DNA from: JAHDHW01 sp965277415
Lineage (GTDB): Bacteria; Bacteroidota; Bacteroidia; Chitinophagales; Saprospiraceae
Direction: 5' to 3'
DNA length: 64,000 bases
Assembly: GCA_965277415.1 (NCBI GenBank)
Contig: CBDICS010000093.1
Location: 83,780 to 147,779 of the forward strand
The notes beneath the pieces were generated by a model that ran no database searches, was not told the origin of the DNA, and saw only the letters and a program-made list of their open reading frames with translations. Shown piece after piece: positions 45,300 to 55,193 of the stretch (positions are counted from its first letter, which is position 1; every line of letters begins with the position of its first letter). A program made the position numbers and the translations under genes.

Positions 45300-46266
45300 G
45301 ACAAATTGTTTAGAGAACCTAAAAAAATTGCTTTATAGCTGATTGACAATGTAAAGTTCTGCATTAAGTATTGTTTAAAAAAGTACAAAAAGTAAAATTT
45401 GTGATGGAGTTACTTTGACCTGTTTTTATATAATTATTTGATGATCAGTGATTTAAGTTTTTAAATTTATTAAATGATAACAATTCTGTTTGCTTTGATT
45501 TAATAGTCAAATGTTAAAGTTTATCATTTATACTGCTTATGATCTCCAAATTTTATTTGGAATGCCTAGTGAAAATACTTTTGGATAGGGTAGATTAGCT
45601 CTTTGTTTATAGGCTTATTGGAGTGAAAGTGATTATTTTTTTTGCAGAGATCCAAGACAAACTAAGGTTGAAATTCAGGCACAGTTTTTATAACCTCTAT
45701 ATAAAGGGCTTTACTTTTATGTAAAAAAGTCTTATTTTTGTGTAGATATAATTTATATACTATAATATAGAATATTAAACCTATCTTCCTTTTCCTTTAT
45801 TTATAGAGGAAACCTCCTATAAAAGAATTATTCTCCTCCATTTAGTTACGATTTGTTATAGCCTAGCAATTAGTATTTTTCAGATATTTCTCCTTTCCTA
45901 TTGTTAAAATCTAAATAAATACATGTTTTGTATTATTAGATTAATTAATTCTAATTAGCTGTGAAGAAATATTCTAATAAAAATTGATACGTTAAAATGA
46001 CGATGAGGAAAGAGCTTTTATTTTTTGACTTATCTTGAAAAAACTTATTAGGGTATTTTAAGCTAATGACTTATGCACATAATAAATGCTGCTCTTTTGA
46101 AAAACAAATAAACACTTATTAAAGATATCTAATACGTAATATATTAACTCCCAATTATTTATGTATATGTTTGTAAGTTGCTGAAAATCAATAACTTCTA
46201 AAGGTTTGAATTGTCTCTAAAGGCATGATTTTTGGTGCTATATCATTTGGTTAAGACAAATACAAT
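45300..46266. other. Long non-coding region upstream of the PorP/SprF gene
   Basis: About 965 bp between divergent genes, very AT-rich, without a convincing gene. A TAnnTTTG box lies at 46166-46173 (TATGTTTG), and another (TATTTTTG) at 45733-45740 next to a small TTTAC/GTAAA hairpin. If the distal box is used, the mRNA leader would exceed 500 nt. Confidence 0.45.
46166..46173 (+). promoter_or_regulatory. Probable -7 box TATGTTTG of the PorP/SprF gene
   Basis: TATGTTTG matches TAnnTTTG, about 95 bp before the start codon. Its surroundings (GTATAYGTTTGTAA) recur at 57327-57340 upstream of the lectin operon. The -33 element is not clear. Confidence 0.4.
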
Positions 46267-47280
46267 ATGATGAAAAATTTTACTCTCGCATTCTTGATTG
46301 CTTTTATGACAGTGGGGTGTTTAAATGCACAACAAGATGCCATGTTCACCAAATATATGTTTAATAGCTTAGCATATAATCCTGCTTTTGCTGGGAGTCC
46401 AGAATATATGTCGATCCGATTATTGTATCGAGATCAATGGTTGGGGCTCGAAGGAGCTCCTGTTACTCAAACATTTACCATGCATTCGCCTGTATCTGAG
46501 CGTATTGGCTTGGGTTTAGGTCTGATTAATGATAAAATTGGAGCAACTGGCTCTACTTCAGCAAACATTAGCTATGCTTATCGAATTCCTTTTGGAAATG
46601 GTAAATTATCTATGGGACTACAAACTGGATTCTCTAATTGGAGAGCAGATTGGAATGAACTAAAGTTTAAAGACCCAGCGGCTATTGATAATTCTTTTAG
46701 TGATTTGACACCAAGTTATTGGCTATTCAATTTTGGAGCTGGATTATTCTATTATGCACCAAAATATTATATAGGGATTTCAGTGCCTCATTTATATAAT
46801 AATGATCTTAGAAAAGATGTTTCTGAAGAAGTAGAGATTTGGGCAAAACAATATCGTCATTATTATTTCTCAGCAGGAGCTGTATTGCCAGTAAATGGAG
46901 ATGCTATTATATTCAAACCATCTATATTGATCAAAAGTGTTGGGCTTTTTGGTGATTTCACACCTGCATCTAGCAATCCTTCAAGGGTTGGCGCACCCAC
47001 AGAATTTGATCTTGACGCATCTTTATTATTTTATAATACCTTATGGGTTGGCCTGTCGGTAAGAGGTGCTTTTGAAGCAAAAGCGTTTGGAGGAAATAGT
47101 TCTTTTGATTCGGCAGATATTTGGGCTGCCTATTACTTATTGAGCGGAATAAGAATTGGTGCAGCTTATGATTATTCAATTAATAAGATAGGTGACTTTA
47201 CAAAAGGTTCTTTTGAATTGATGCTTGGTTACGATTTTAGTTATAGTAGTAAGAAGTATAATACACCAAGGTATTTTTAG
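46267..47280 (+). CDS. PorP/SprF family type IX secretion membrane protein
   Basis: A 337-residue protein with a signal peptide (~1-22, ends LNAQ) and a predicted outer-membrane barrel. It shows the family signature DAMFTKYMFNSLAYNPAFAG, then IRLLYRDQWLGLEGAP and HSPV. PorP/SprF proteins work with the T9SS to secrete or attach type B cargo proteins, such as gliding adhesins with a PorP-dependent tail. Often the cargo gene is adjacent; here the downstream metalloprotease has a type A tail, so the pairing is unclear. It has its own terminator. Confidence 0.92.
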   Translation: MMKNFTLAFLIAFMTVGCLNAQQDAMFTKYMFNSLAYNPAFAGSPEYMSIRLLYRDQWLGLEGAPVTQTFTMHSPVSERIGLGLGLINDKIGATGSTSANISYAYRIPFGNGKLSMGLQTGFSNWRADWNELKFKDPAAIDNSFSDLTPSYWLFNFGAGLFYYAPKYYIGISVPHLYNNDLRKDVSEEVEIWAKQYRHYYFSAGAVLPVNGDAIIFKPSILIKSVGLFGDFTPASSNPSRVGAPTEFDLDASLLFYNTLWVGLSVRGAFEAKAFGGNSSFDSADIWAAYYLLSGIRIGAAYDYSINKIGDFTKGSFELMLGYDFSYSSKKYNTPRYF

Positions 47281-47318
47281 GAAAATGAATAATTAATACA
47301 TTATATAATTTTTGTATA

Positions 47319-47355
47319 TAAAAAAGCGTTTCAATTTAAATTGGAGCGCTTTTTT
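47319..47355 (+). terminator. PorP/SprF gene terminator
   Basis: AAAAAAGCGTTTCAATTT folds on AAATTGGAGCGCTTTTTT with one bulge and one G-U pair, ending in a T tract about 40 bp after the stop. Confidence 0.85.
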
Positions 47356-47662
47356 AGTATATCGTTTCCATAACATGAAATACATGAGTTTTTAAAAAAT
47401 ATAATTATAATCTATTTAGAATTATAGAAAGTATTTTGTAATTTCACGTAAACCCCAGTTTATTCAGAACCTAGATTCTGAAGCCCCATGACATAAAGAG
47501 TCTGCTTACAGACAACATTTCTTTTTTTTTACCAAAAAGCTGTTTCTAGCAATTAATTTTAAGAGGATAATTACCTGATCTGATCTCAGAAAGGTTATTA
47601 TGTTTATTGATAATAGGGTATTAACTTTCAGCAATAATATTTGAATAGATAAAATCAGAATT
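47356..47662. other. Non-coding region upstream of the metalloprotease
   Basis: About 300 bp of AT-rich sequence. I see no gene and no clear promoter box. Confidence 0.4.
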
Positions 47663-50557
47663 ATGAACAACTCAAATGAACTAAAACTACTTCTACTGGT
47701 AGTTACATTTATTTTTCCTGCTATTGTTTTCTCTCAAAGTATAGAATTCAAAACCTCAAAAGCAAGCCATCATCTTGCAAATGAGTTATCCCAAGAATTT
47801 CACAAAGTGGACTTGTATAAATTAGAAGGAGAAGACCTGTCTCAAAAAGTAAATAAATCAAATTTTGATTATCAACTGAAATTGAATTTTGGAAATAAAC
47901 ATAAATGGAATTTTCAATTACAACCCTTTGAAGTCTTTACTGAGAATGCGGTGATTAGAGAACTTTCTTCAAATGGAGAAATACTTCATCCTATTCCTCA
48001 GAATATTGCTTTTCGAGGATATGATGAAAACGATCCTGAAACGATCGTGACCATGATTATCCATGATAAGCATGTTTTTGCAATTGTCACTAATGGAGAG
48101 CAGCGAACTTATATTACTTCAGCTAATAAATATATTGATGCGGCAGCAGATGATCTGTTGCTTGTGTTTGACCAAGCAGATCAAAAATCAAATGAAGAAG
48201 GCGCATGTGGACATGATCAATACCCAGAGTTTACAATAGCATCTCAGGATTCTAATAATAATTTGGGCGGACAAGGCTTTAGTCAAGTTGGAAATTGCTA
48301 TGATGTAGCATTAGCGGTAGCAAGTGATTTTCAAATGTACCAAGATCAAGGAAGTACTATTCAAGGGACAATCAATCATGTACTGGATGTAATGGCAGAT
48401 GTGAATACCAATTATGTACTAAATGGTTCGACTAATTTCGATGATGGAATCGTATATGTAATGGTAGAGCAAGTCGTTTCAACTTGTTCGGATTGTGATC
48501 CTTGGACTGCTTCTACGGATTCTGGTATTCTCTTAGATGATTTTAGGGATTGGGCACTAAATGGAGGATTCCTAAATGACCATGATATGGGCTCACTATG
48601 GTCTGATAGAAATTTTGAGGGTGCGACTGTTGGTTTGGCTTATACAGGATCGAATCTTCTGTGTGGAAACACTGCTTATCATGTTTTACAAGATTATACG
48701 AATAATGCGAATAACCTGAGAGTGATGACTGCACACGAGATGGGGCATAATTGGGGAAGTGGTCATACAGCAGGATGTATTATGAATTCTTCTGTAAATG
48801 AAGCGACCTGCTGGCATATAAATTCTCAAACTGTTATAAGTGCTCAGATCGCTTCACAAGGTCCTGCTTGTCTTACTTTAAATTGTCCTGGTAATCCTTG
48901 CGATTCCTTAGAGGATGTAGTTATCAGTAACATAACAAGTACAGGTTTTGATATTGCCTGGACGGCCACCACTGAAAGTGCGTATCGTTTAAGGGTTCGG
49001 GATGAGTCAGATTTTAGTATTATACATACTACAAATCCTACAAGTTCTACCACGATGACTATAAATCCAGTTGGCTGGGAAGATTGTAAAATCTATTCGG
49101 TTATTGTTGAAAACGATTGCGGTGGTACTTACGGACCGATTACTTCTGCGATAGTAGAAAGTTTTAATCCGGGAGCTTGTGCTGATTTTGAAGCAGATAA
49201 ATTGGTAGGATGGCTAGGTGCAGCAACTATACAATTTACAGATCAATCTACTGGAGTAACATCGTGGACCTGGGATTTTGGTGATGGCAATTCTAGTACA
49301 GCACAAAATCCATCACATACCTATAATACAATAGGAATATATACAGTTTCATTGACTATAAATGGAGGGATCAGTACAAAAACAAGAACTGATTATATTC
49401 AGATTCTTCCAGATGAAGCTTTGCCATATGAAACCACTGATGGTGGAGATATGGAAGGGAATGACTTTGGGGCGGACTCTCAAACTGCTGGACGAACAAC
49501 CCTTTGGGAAAAAGGCGTTCCTAGTAATTACTTTAATAATGCTACTAATTGTTGGGTGACTGATTTGGATGCAGATGTTCCAAGCCAGAATAATGAATCA
49601 TGGCTATATGGACCAAGGTTTGATTTTTCAAATGTAGTGACTGCTACCTTGAATTTAGATTTGGGAATGGAAGCATTTTTCTCAAATGCACCTTATGGCT
49701 TGCAGGTTCATTATTCATTAGATAATGGAAGCACCTGGACACGATTAGGTACAGATGCTGATGCTAATTGGTATAATAGAGGCCCCAGTTCAGCATGGGC
49801 TTTAAGCACTGCTGTTTTTGCCGATCAAAGAGGTTTTTTATATACTAATCCAAGTTTTAGCTGGAGCTATGATGTGACTGCACTTGCAGGAAATAGTTCT
49901 GTAATATTTGGTTTTGTATTTAGTGCCGCAGGAGGATTTTCTTCAGGAGGTTATCTCGCTGGTGCTATGCTTGATAATATATCTGTTGATGCGACTTTCC
50001 CATTACCTGTTGAATTAAGTTCATTTAATGGAGAAAAAGAAGATAAAGGAGTAAGGTTGAAATGGTCAACAGAATCAGAAGTCAACAATGATTACTTCCT
50101 TATTGAAAAATCTACTGATGGTCGAAATTTTGAAGCCTTAGGGACTGTTCAAGGAAAGGGAACGACTTATAATACGGAGTCTTATGATTGGCTTGATGAT
50201 CGACCTTCAATAGGTGTAAATTATTACCGGTTGACTCAATTTGATTTTGATGGCACATTTGAAATTTTCAATAAGATTGTAGCGGTAACCTTTTATGGAG
50301 ATCAAGAAATCCAAGTTTCACCAAATCCCGTGAAAGGCGATCAAATACAATTAATTTATCAAACGAACACGCCAGGTGAATTGGAATTGGATATTTATAA
50401 TACTGCTGGACAGTTAGTTCAGCAACTAAATGTACAAACTACGGCCAGTCGAAATGTATTTGACATTTCTTTAAATGAAATAAGTAATGGTGTTTACATT
50501 ATAAGAGCTACTCAGGGAGATACCATCCAGAGTTTAAGATTTGTGAAGACTCAATAA
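47663..50557 (+). CDS. Reprolysin-like zinc metalloprotease with PKD domain and T9SS tail
   Basis: A 964-residue protein. The signal peptide covers ~1-24 (ends VFSQ). A propeptide-like region reaches ~190. The catalytic domain spans ~205-420 with the zinc motif HEMGHNWGSGH at residues 358-368 and the downstream Met-turn CIMNSS; this is the M12B/reprolysin-like metzincin pattern. An FN3-like domain (~425-510), a PKD domain (~515-600, WTWDFGDGNSSTAQNPSHTY), a jelly-roll region (~605-790) and a T9SS type A tail (~880-964) follow. It should be secreted as a zymogen-like protease that digests external protein. It is monocistronic. Confidence 0.92.
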   Translation: MNNSNELKLLLLVVTFIFPAIVFSQSIEFKTSKASHHLANELSQEFHKVDLYKLEGEDLSQKVNKSNFDYQLKLNFGNKHKWNFQLQPFEVFTENAVIRELSSNGEILHPIPQNIAFRGYDENDPETIVTMIIHDKHVFAIVTNGEQRTYITSANKYIDAAADDLLLVFDQADQKSNEEGACGHDQYPEFTIASQDSNNNLGGQGFSQVGNCYDVALAVASDFQMYQDQGSTIQGTINHVLDVMADVNTNYVLNGSTNFDDGIVYVMVEQVVSTCSDCDPWTASTDSGILLDDFRDWALNGGFLNDHDMGSLWSDRNFEGATVGLAYTGSNLLCGNTAYHVLQDYTNNANNLRVMTAHEMGHNWGSGHTAGCIMNSSVNEATCWHINSQTVISAQIASQGPACLTLNCPGNPCDSLEDVVISNITSTGFDIAWTATTESAYRLRVRDESDFSIIHTTNPTSSTTMTINPVGWEDCKIYSVIVENDCGGTYGPITSAIVESFNPGACADFEADKLVGWLGAATIQFTDQSTGVTSWTWDFGDGNSSTAQNPSHTYNTIGIYTVSLTINGGISTKTRTDYIQILPDEALPYETTDGGDMEGNDFGADSQTAGRTTLWEKGVPSNYFNNATNCWVTDLDADVPSQNNESWLYGPRFDFSNVVTATLNLDLGMEAFFSNAPYGLQVHYSLDNGSTWTRLGTDADANWYNRGPSSAWALSTAVFADQRGFLYTNPSFSWSYDVTALAGNSSVIFGFVFSAAGGFSSGGYLAGAMLDNISVDATFPLPVELSSFNGEKEDKGVRLKWSTESEVNNDYFLIEKSTDGRNFEALGTVQGKGTTYNTESYDWLDDRPSIGVNYYRLTQFDFDGTFEIFNKIVAVTFYGDQEIQVSPNPVKGDQIQLIYQTNTPGELELDIYNTAGQLVQQLNVQTTASRNVFDISLNEISNGVYIIRATQGDTIQSLRFVKTQ

Positions 50558-50579
50558 AAATTGGAATTGTTCTATTTCT

Positions 50580-50613
50580 AAAGCGGTATCAACACCTTGT
50601 TGATACCGCTTTA
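50580..50613 (+). terminator. Metalloprotease gene terminator
   Basis: AAAGCGGTATCAACA (50580-50594) is the perfect complement of 50598-50612 with a 3-nt loop. The downstream T tract is short. Confidence 0.88.
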
Positions 50614-50905
50614 TTATTTTATATTGGTAATTGAGCGCTTGCTTCTTTTCTGTTTTCTAAAGCTTGAAAATTTGTATAGCTATTGACAGAAATTAATTTA
50701 GAGATTAAGAAAGAATAATATTTAGATAACTTTAAGGACAGTTATTGATACGCTGTCCCTTAAAAAATCACATCTATACTGCAATTTAAGTTCTGTAGAA
50801 AAAGTAATCTGGAATTTTATTCTAAAATGCTAAGTAGTTCTTTTACAGAAATTATTAACCAACCTAAAATACTCGTGTAATTTTAGGGCTAAAAAGTATA
50901 ATGAT
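50614..50905. other. Upstream region with TTGATACGCT motif
   Basis: This gap before the gene at 50906 contains motif copy 2 (50745-50764), which is also flanked by GGACAG (50737-50742) complementary to CTGTCC inside the motif. No gene is seen. Confidence 0.4.
50745..50764 (+). promoter_or_regulatory. TTGATACGCTGTCCCTTAAA motif, copy 2
   Basis: It shares TTGATACGCT-TCCCT with copies at 19324 and 57251, and lies 140 bp ahead of the secreted protein gene at 50906. The GGACAG/CTGTCC inverted repeat around it suggests a hairpin or dimer site. Confidence 0.4.
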
Positions 50906-51919
50906 ATGAAAACAATTTTTATTACTTCTTTATGTTTGTTTTTTAATACTATTATTTTTTCTCAATATATTCCTTTTCCAGAAGAGAATGCTACCTGGAG
51001 CATGGAGTTAGATGTTTGGGATGGGGGGAATTTTAATTTAGATAGAAGAGCTGGCTACGTTCATGAGACATTAGGTGATACTTTAATAAATGGACTAGTT
51101 TATAAAAAAGTATATCAACGCTTAACATGGTGGACTCAAGACTATTTTGAAGAAACAGATCAAGGAATTATTATCGATTGGTTTGCTTCGGGAAATTATA
51201 ATGAAGCCCCATTGCTTTTAGGTGGAATGAGGCAAGATTCTGCGGCACGCAAGGTTTATTTTATAAGATTCATTCCTAATTTGTATGATATCATTTGCAT
51301 CCAGCCAATAGATGAATCTATTTTACCTATAAATCAAGAGATATTATTATTTGATTTTGATATAGAAGAGGGAGACACTCTTTATTTGAACGGCCCATTC
51401 ACCCCTCAAATTATAGGAAATGTAGACTCCGTTTTACTTAATGATAATTTATATCATAAGAGATATCAGGGACTTTCTTTTAATTATGCATTTATTGAAG
51501 GCCTAGGAAGTGATGCGGGCTTGTTTGCTGGAATTAGAGGATTTTTTGTAGAAGGAGAGGGGTGTTATTTAAAGTGTTTCAATATTGATGGACAGTATCT
51601 TATAGGCGAAGAGTATTTTGGTTGTGATAGTATTAATACGAGTGTTCCAGTTATTGAAATAGACCATGCTTCAAAAATTGAAATAGCTCCAAATCCCTTT
51701 GATGATTTTATCCAAATTGATATTCAATCTACAAACTCTGACGAGTATCAATTAAAATTATTTAATGTATATGGGCAATTGGTCATTGATGATAAGCTCA
51801 ATACGGGAAATCAACAAATGGTAGATACCCATGGTTTAACTCCTGGAATCTACTGGCTTTCTATTTATAATCGTGGAAAGTTATTAGGTACTCAAAAAAT
51901 AATTAAAGCTTATCGTTAA
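50906..51919 (+). CDS. Secreted protein with T9SS sorting tail
   Basis: A 337-residue protein with a signal peptide at ~1-19 (ends IFSQ). Residues ~20-245 are a beta-rich domain of the kind common in secreted Bacteroidota proteins (GDTLINGLVYKKVYQRL), with a few cysteines (GCYLKCF, FGCD). Residues ~255-337 are a T9SS type A tail (IEIAPNPFDDFIQID, then LTPGIYWLSIYN). The cargo domain is not recognised. Confidence 0.8.
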   Translation: MKTIFITSLCLFFNTIIFSQYIPFPEENATWSMELDVWDGGNFNLDRRAGYVHETLGDTLINGLVYKKVYQRLTWWTQDYFEETDQGIIIDWFASGNYNEAPLLLGGMRQDSAARKVYFIRFIPNLYDIICIQPIDESILPINQEILLFDFDIEEGDTLYLNGPFTPQIIGNVDSVLLNDNLYHKRYQGLSFNYAFIEGLGSDAGLFAGIRGFFVEGEGCYLKCFNIDGQYLIGEEYFGCDSINTSVPVIEIDHASKIEIAPNPFDDFIQIDIQSTNSDEYQLKLFNVYGQLVIDDKLNTGNQQMVDTHGLTPGIYWLSIYNRGKLLGTQKIIKAYR

Positions 51920-51953
51920 ATACATTGAGTAATAAATATTGATACTCAATTCT

Positions 51954-52505
51954 TTATTGTTTATATCCTTTGGATATCGATGTTTTCGTTTTATGTATTT
52001 TCATAACCCCCGATCGATTTGAAATAACAAAATTTACATCATAAGGTATACAGCTTGGCTCTAGTACAAACCATATTAAGCCTGACATTTCAAAGTTATC
52101 TTTTTCAAGGAGTTTTACTTTTTGTTTATAGGTGGTATTTACTCTTACAAATTTCACTGGTTCATTTAAGATAGGATCAAATTCCTCAACAGCCTTGGGG
52201 GTTTCTAAGAGTGATTCGATAGGAGTAAGTTTGCTGTTGCCCTCAATAGAAATATTGAAGTGCCCATAAACTTCATCTTTAGAAAAAGGAGATATAATAT
52301 AAGATTTATTCTTTAATTCAATATCTACAATTAAATTATATTGATCATTTTCTATCTTTTCAATTTGAAGTGTAATGCCAAAAGGTGGATCGATTATATT
52401 GGATGTATCTTTTTTGACGACTTTATTATTTATATCTGGTGGATTGTTGTTTGCGATACAAGCAATACTTAATAGTATAAAAAAGAATACTAAGGATTTT
52501 CTCAT
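51954..52505 (-). CDS. Hypothetical lipoprotein
   Basis: I choose ATG 52505 (MRKSLVFF), giving 183 residues, because it starts a signal with the lipobox LSIAC; the ATG at 52541 would prepend 12 residues. The mature part is beta-rich (ITLQIEKIENDQYNLIVDIEL) and ends with a Cys-containing LEPSCIPYDV segment. It resembles no family I can name. It lies 42 bp downstream of the thioredoxin-like gene and may share its mRNA. Confidence 0.65.
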   Translation of the reverse strand: MRKSLVFFFILLSIACIANNNPPDINNKVVKKDTSNIIDPPFGITLQIEKIENDQYNLIVDIELKNKSYIISPFSKDEVYGHFNISIEGNSKLTPIESLLETPKAVEEFDPILNEPVKFVRVNTTYKQKVKLLEKDNFEMSGLIWFVLEPSCIPYDVNFVISNRSGVMKIHKTKTSISKGYKQ

Positions 52506-52547
52506 TTTTAATATTTGTAAATTATGGAAATCTGGAGGCACACTTTT

Positions 52548-53057
52548 TTATTTATCTAAAGATAAAAATATCTCCTGACTTTCTTTTATTTTTAAATCTA
52601 AACGTAATAGAGCATTGTTGGGTGCAGAACCAAAAATAGAATAAATGACATTTCCATCTTTATCCACTAATACCCAATGAGGTGTACCGCCAGCACCATA
52701 GTCCAAAAAAGTAGTATTAAAATTTTGATCTTTATAAATGGGAAACCGAATATAAAGACCTGCTATTGCTTTGGTGAATTGTTCTTTTGAAAAATCAACT
52801 CCTTCAAAGTTGGTATGAATGCCTAGGACATTTAGTGTGCCCTCGTTTTCGTATGCCATTCTATTGGCAAAAGGAATAGCCCTTCCTATACATCCTGGGC
52901 ATCCCAAACTAAATATAAGGATAAGCAAAGGCTTTCCTAAATAATCTTTTTTATTGGGCGGCTCGCCTTCAAGAATAGATTCTATTGACCAATTAGGCAA
53001 TGGTTGATCTAATTCGATTAAACCTAAATTTAAGGCGTTTTTTTGTTGCTTAGTCAT
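52548..53057 (-). CDS. TlpA/AhpC-like thioredoxin-fold protein
   Basis: I choose ATG 53057 (MTKQQKN), giving 169 residues; a start at 53126 would add 23 residues with no export signal. The redox motif is LGCPGC (CxxC with Pro-Gly). A cis-proline-type motif follows (GGTPHWVLVDKDG). No signal peptide is visible in either version, so it is probably cytosolic. A thiol oxidoreductase role is inferred. It is related to the exported protein encoded at 53308-53904. Confidence 0.8.
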   Translation of the reverse strand: MTKQQKNALNLGLIELDQPLPNWSIESILEGEPPNKKDYLGKPLLILIFSLGCPGCIGRAIPFANRMAYENEGTLNVLGIHTNFEGVDFSKEQFTKAIAGLYIRFPIYKDQNFNTTFLDYGAGGTPHWVLVDKDGNVIYSIFGSAPNNALLRLDLKIKESQEIFLSLDK

Positions 53058-53223
53058 GTTCTTAAAATACAATTTTACGGCTCGATGGATAAGTTTTGAA
53101 CAAGTTCTAAACATAAAATATCCCAAATTTCTATAAAGTCATAGAAACTTGGGATAAAATTATAATTAGAACATAAACAGCACGGTCACTGCTTACGGTG
53201 AAATGGTTTGCAGCAACTCACTT

Positions 53224-53300
53224 AGAGCCTGTTTGAAAATTATTAGCTGGGCTGCAAAAACGTCTTTTTCGCCTAAGCGAACAAAATTTAAACAGGCTCT
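53224..53300. mobile_element. 77-bp MITE-like palindromic element, copy 2
   Basis: The ends AGAGCCTGTTT and AAACAGGCTCT are perfect 11-bp inverted repeats. The centre carries the TTCGC-CTAA-GCGAA hairpin. Length and 72 of 77 bases agree with copy 1. It sits 7 bp beyond the stop of the minus-strand thioredoxin gene, the same 3'-end placement as copy 1. Confidence 0.75.
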
Positions 53301-53307
53301 GAAGACA

Positions 53308-53904
53308 TTAAAGAGCCTTTAGGTATTCTATTGCCTTCTCAGTATTCAAATGAAAATCATTAAAAATTACTTTATCATTTTCATCGATCAATATAAACCA
53401 AGGAGTACCACCTGTTTTGTAATTGTGCATAGTGCTACTAATATTGCGTGTACTAGGGCTTCCTTCGTCATGTCCAAAAGGAATAGAAAGTTTATATTCC
53501 TTTTGTATTTCAAGCATTCGCTCATAAGTATTGGCCTTTTTACCTTCAAATACGGTTTGTATAGCAAAAAAAGATACCTTGTCACTATCCTTTAATGCTT
53601 CTACCATTTTTTGTAATGAAGGTAATCCAATACTATGGCATCCTGGACACCATGCTTGAAAACAATAGATGACCTTGAATTTTCCTTTTAGGTCTGCCAA
53701 TTTAATTGGAGTAGAAACTTTTCCTGTTGCATCTACCCACTGAGTAACTTCTAGTTCTGGAGCTTTCAGTCCAGCAATACCATACTTTTGACTTGTACTT
53801 TGCATGCTAAAATTATTTTTACTATTGTTTGTTTGACTAATAAGATGATTAGAACAAAAAACAAATATTGATAAAACTAAAATTATTAAGGTGTTGAATT
53901 TCAT
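53308..53904 (-). CDS. Exported TlpA-like thioredoxin
   Basis: A 198-residue protein with a signal peptide at ~1-23 (ends LISQ). The thioredoxin fold shows FQAWCPGC, near residue 93, as redox pair and TGGTPWFILIDENDKV as the cis-Pro region. It should reduce or swap disulfides in the periplasm. A second thioredoxin-like gene follows on the same strand, separated by the 77-bp element, and msrB lies upstream, giving a small thiol and oxidative-damage group. An ATGCATTCA box is at 53946-53954, 42 bp upstream. Confidence 0.85.
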   Translation of the reverse strand: MKFNTLIILVLSIFVFCSNHLISQTNNSKNNFSMQSTSQKYGIAGLKAPELEVTQWVDATGKVSTPIKLADLKGKFKVIYCFQAWCPGCHSIGLPSLQKMVEALKDSDKVSFFAIQTVFEGKKANTYERMLEIQKEYKLSIPFGHDEGSPSTRNISSTMHNYKTGGTPWFILIDENDKVIFNDFHLNTEKAIEYLKAL

Positions 53905-54071
53905 GCTTTTTCTTATTGAAACATTTTAAACAGGTTCTAGAAATTAATGCATTCAAATGATCTATCAATTTATTTTTAAACAGCTTTATTCTAATGAAGT
54001 TCTATAGTAAAATTACTACAGAACTTCATGATATGGGAATCGCTAATCCAAAATTAGAGATAATATTAACT

Positions 54072-54527
54072 CTATTCGATTACTTCAGCTACTTGTTTTA
54101 GAGATACAGAATTAATACAATACCTCAAACCACTTGGAGCAGGGCCATCTGGAAATACATGCCCCAAATGTGAATCGCAAACATTGCACAGAACTTCAAT
54201 TCGAACCATTCCAAAGCCACCGTCCTTTTTATATTGGATAGCATTTTCTTGAATCGGTTGAGTAAAACTAGGCCAACCTGTTTTCGAATCGAATTTTTCT
54301 CCAGAATCAAATAGCTTTGTATCGCAACAAATACAAGAATATAGACCTGGATCATATCTCGAACAATGCTCGCCAGAAAAACGAGCTTCTGTACCTTTTG
54401 AACGAGTTATTCTATATTCCTCAGCAGTGAGTTGTGCTTGCCATTCTTCATTGGTCTTCTCCACACGTCTGTCCGGTGAAGGATTACCATGATTAGCAAA
54501 TTTGATAACATCATTCCAGTTTAACAT
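54072..54527 (-). CDS. msrB: Peptide-methionine (R)-S-oxide reductase MsrB
   Basis: A 151-residue protein. It reduces methionine-R-sulfoxide in proteins. Zinc-binding pairs are CICC near residue 58 and CNVC near 113. The catalytic cysteine lies in RYCINSVSL near residue 136, so it is the cysteine form, not selenocysteine. Other family motifs are TGWPSFTQP and HLGHVFPDGP. There is no export signal. It is followed on the same strand by the thioredoxin genes that could recycle it. Confidence 0.95.
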   Translation of the reverse strand: MLNWNDVIKFANHGNPSPDRRVEKTNEEWQAQLTAEEYRITRSKGTEARFSGEHCSRYDPGLYSCICCDTKLFDSGEKFDSKTGWPSFTQPIQENAIQYKKDGGFGMVRIEVLCNVCDSHLGHVFPDGPAPSGLRYCINSVSLKQVAEVIE

Positions 54528-54696
54528 ATCTATTAGATTTAATTAATAATACTACAAGTTAAGACTATTAAAGGATATTGTGTTAGGCTAACTTTCCTCT
54601 TGACTTGCAAATATTTCCCTTTTAGGAATGCTTGTTCGAAACTTTGTTCTTTAAAGGGAATTATTTACAATAAAAAAGGAATTATTCATTAATTAA

Positions 54697-55143
54697 CAAG
54701 ATAGCTATTATTGGGAAGACTATAAGTCTTGGTATAAAACTACAGGAGTTTCACCAATTACAGGAGATGAAACTCGTTTTCTTGGAGGCACACATCGTGG
54801 AGATGAAGGATATAGGATTATCTATATAAATGATATCGGAGAAAATATTAATAAAGGAAAAGCACCTTATCATTACCCAGAAGGTACAGTCCTCGTAAAA
54901 GAACAATACAAAAATAAAGAGCGTTTTGAGTCTAGTAGTAAACCTGATTTGACTATCATGATTAAATTGGCAAAGGGTGTTTCACCAGAAACAGGAGATT
55001 GGGGCTATGTCTCAGATTTTAGACGCAAAATTCATATGGGAAAAAGTAGTAATGCGGAGTTTTGTGGTGGCTGTCATAGCGCGGCTAATTTAAAAAAGAA
55101 TGACTTTGTATTTATAAATTCGACCACTCATCCAAATAATTAA
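54697..55143 (+). pseudogene. 5'-truncated cytochrome P460-like gene
   Basis: The frame reads coding-quality sequence from just after an in-frame TAA (54694-54696) to the TAA ending at 55143: EDYKSWYKTTG, then EGYRIIYINDIG, then the heme-binding CGGCH. No ATG, GTG or TTG lies before codon ~85 (TTG 54949), which is well inside the conserved domain, and no signal peptide is present. It is a paralogue of the next gene (shared GDWGYV-type and C-x-x-C-H-xAA-xxx-DFVF pattern). A remnant left by loss of the 5' end is inferred; the downstream start would give only the heme tail. Confidence 0.7.
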
Positions 55144-55193
55144 TCATAGAATCTTATACCTTTTGCTTTTTGTTTAAACTAAAAACTATCAAT

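Noticed and set aside
54949..55143. A 64-codon heme protein starting at TTG 54949
   Set aside because: The same frame holds coding-quality P460 sequence further upstream, so this is the tail of a truncated gene rather than a complete small gene.
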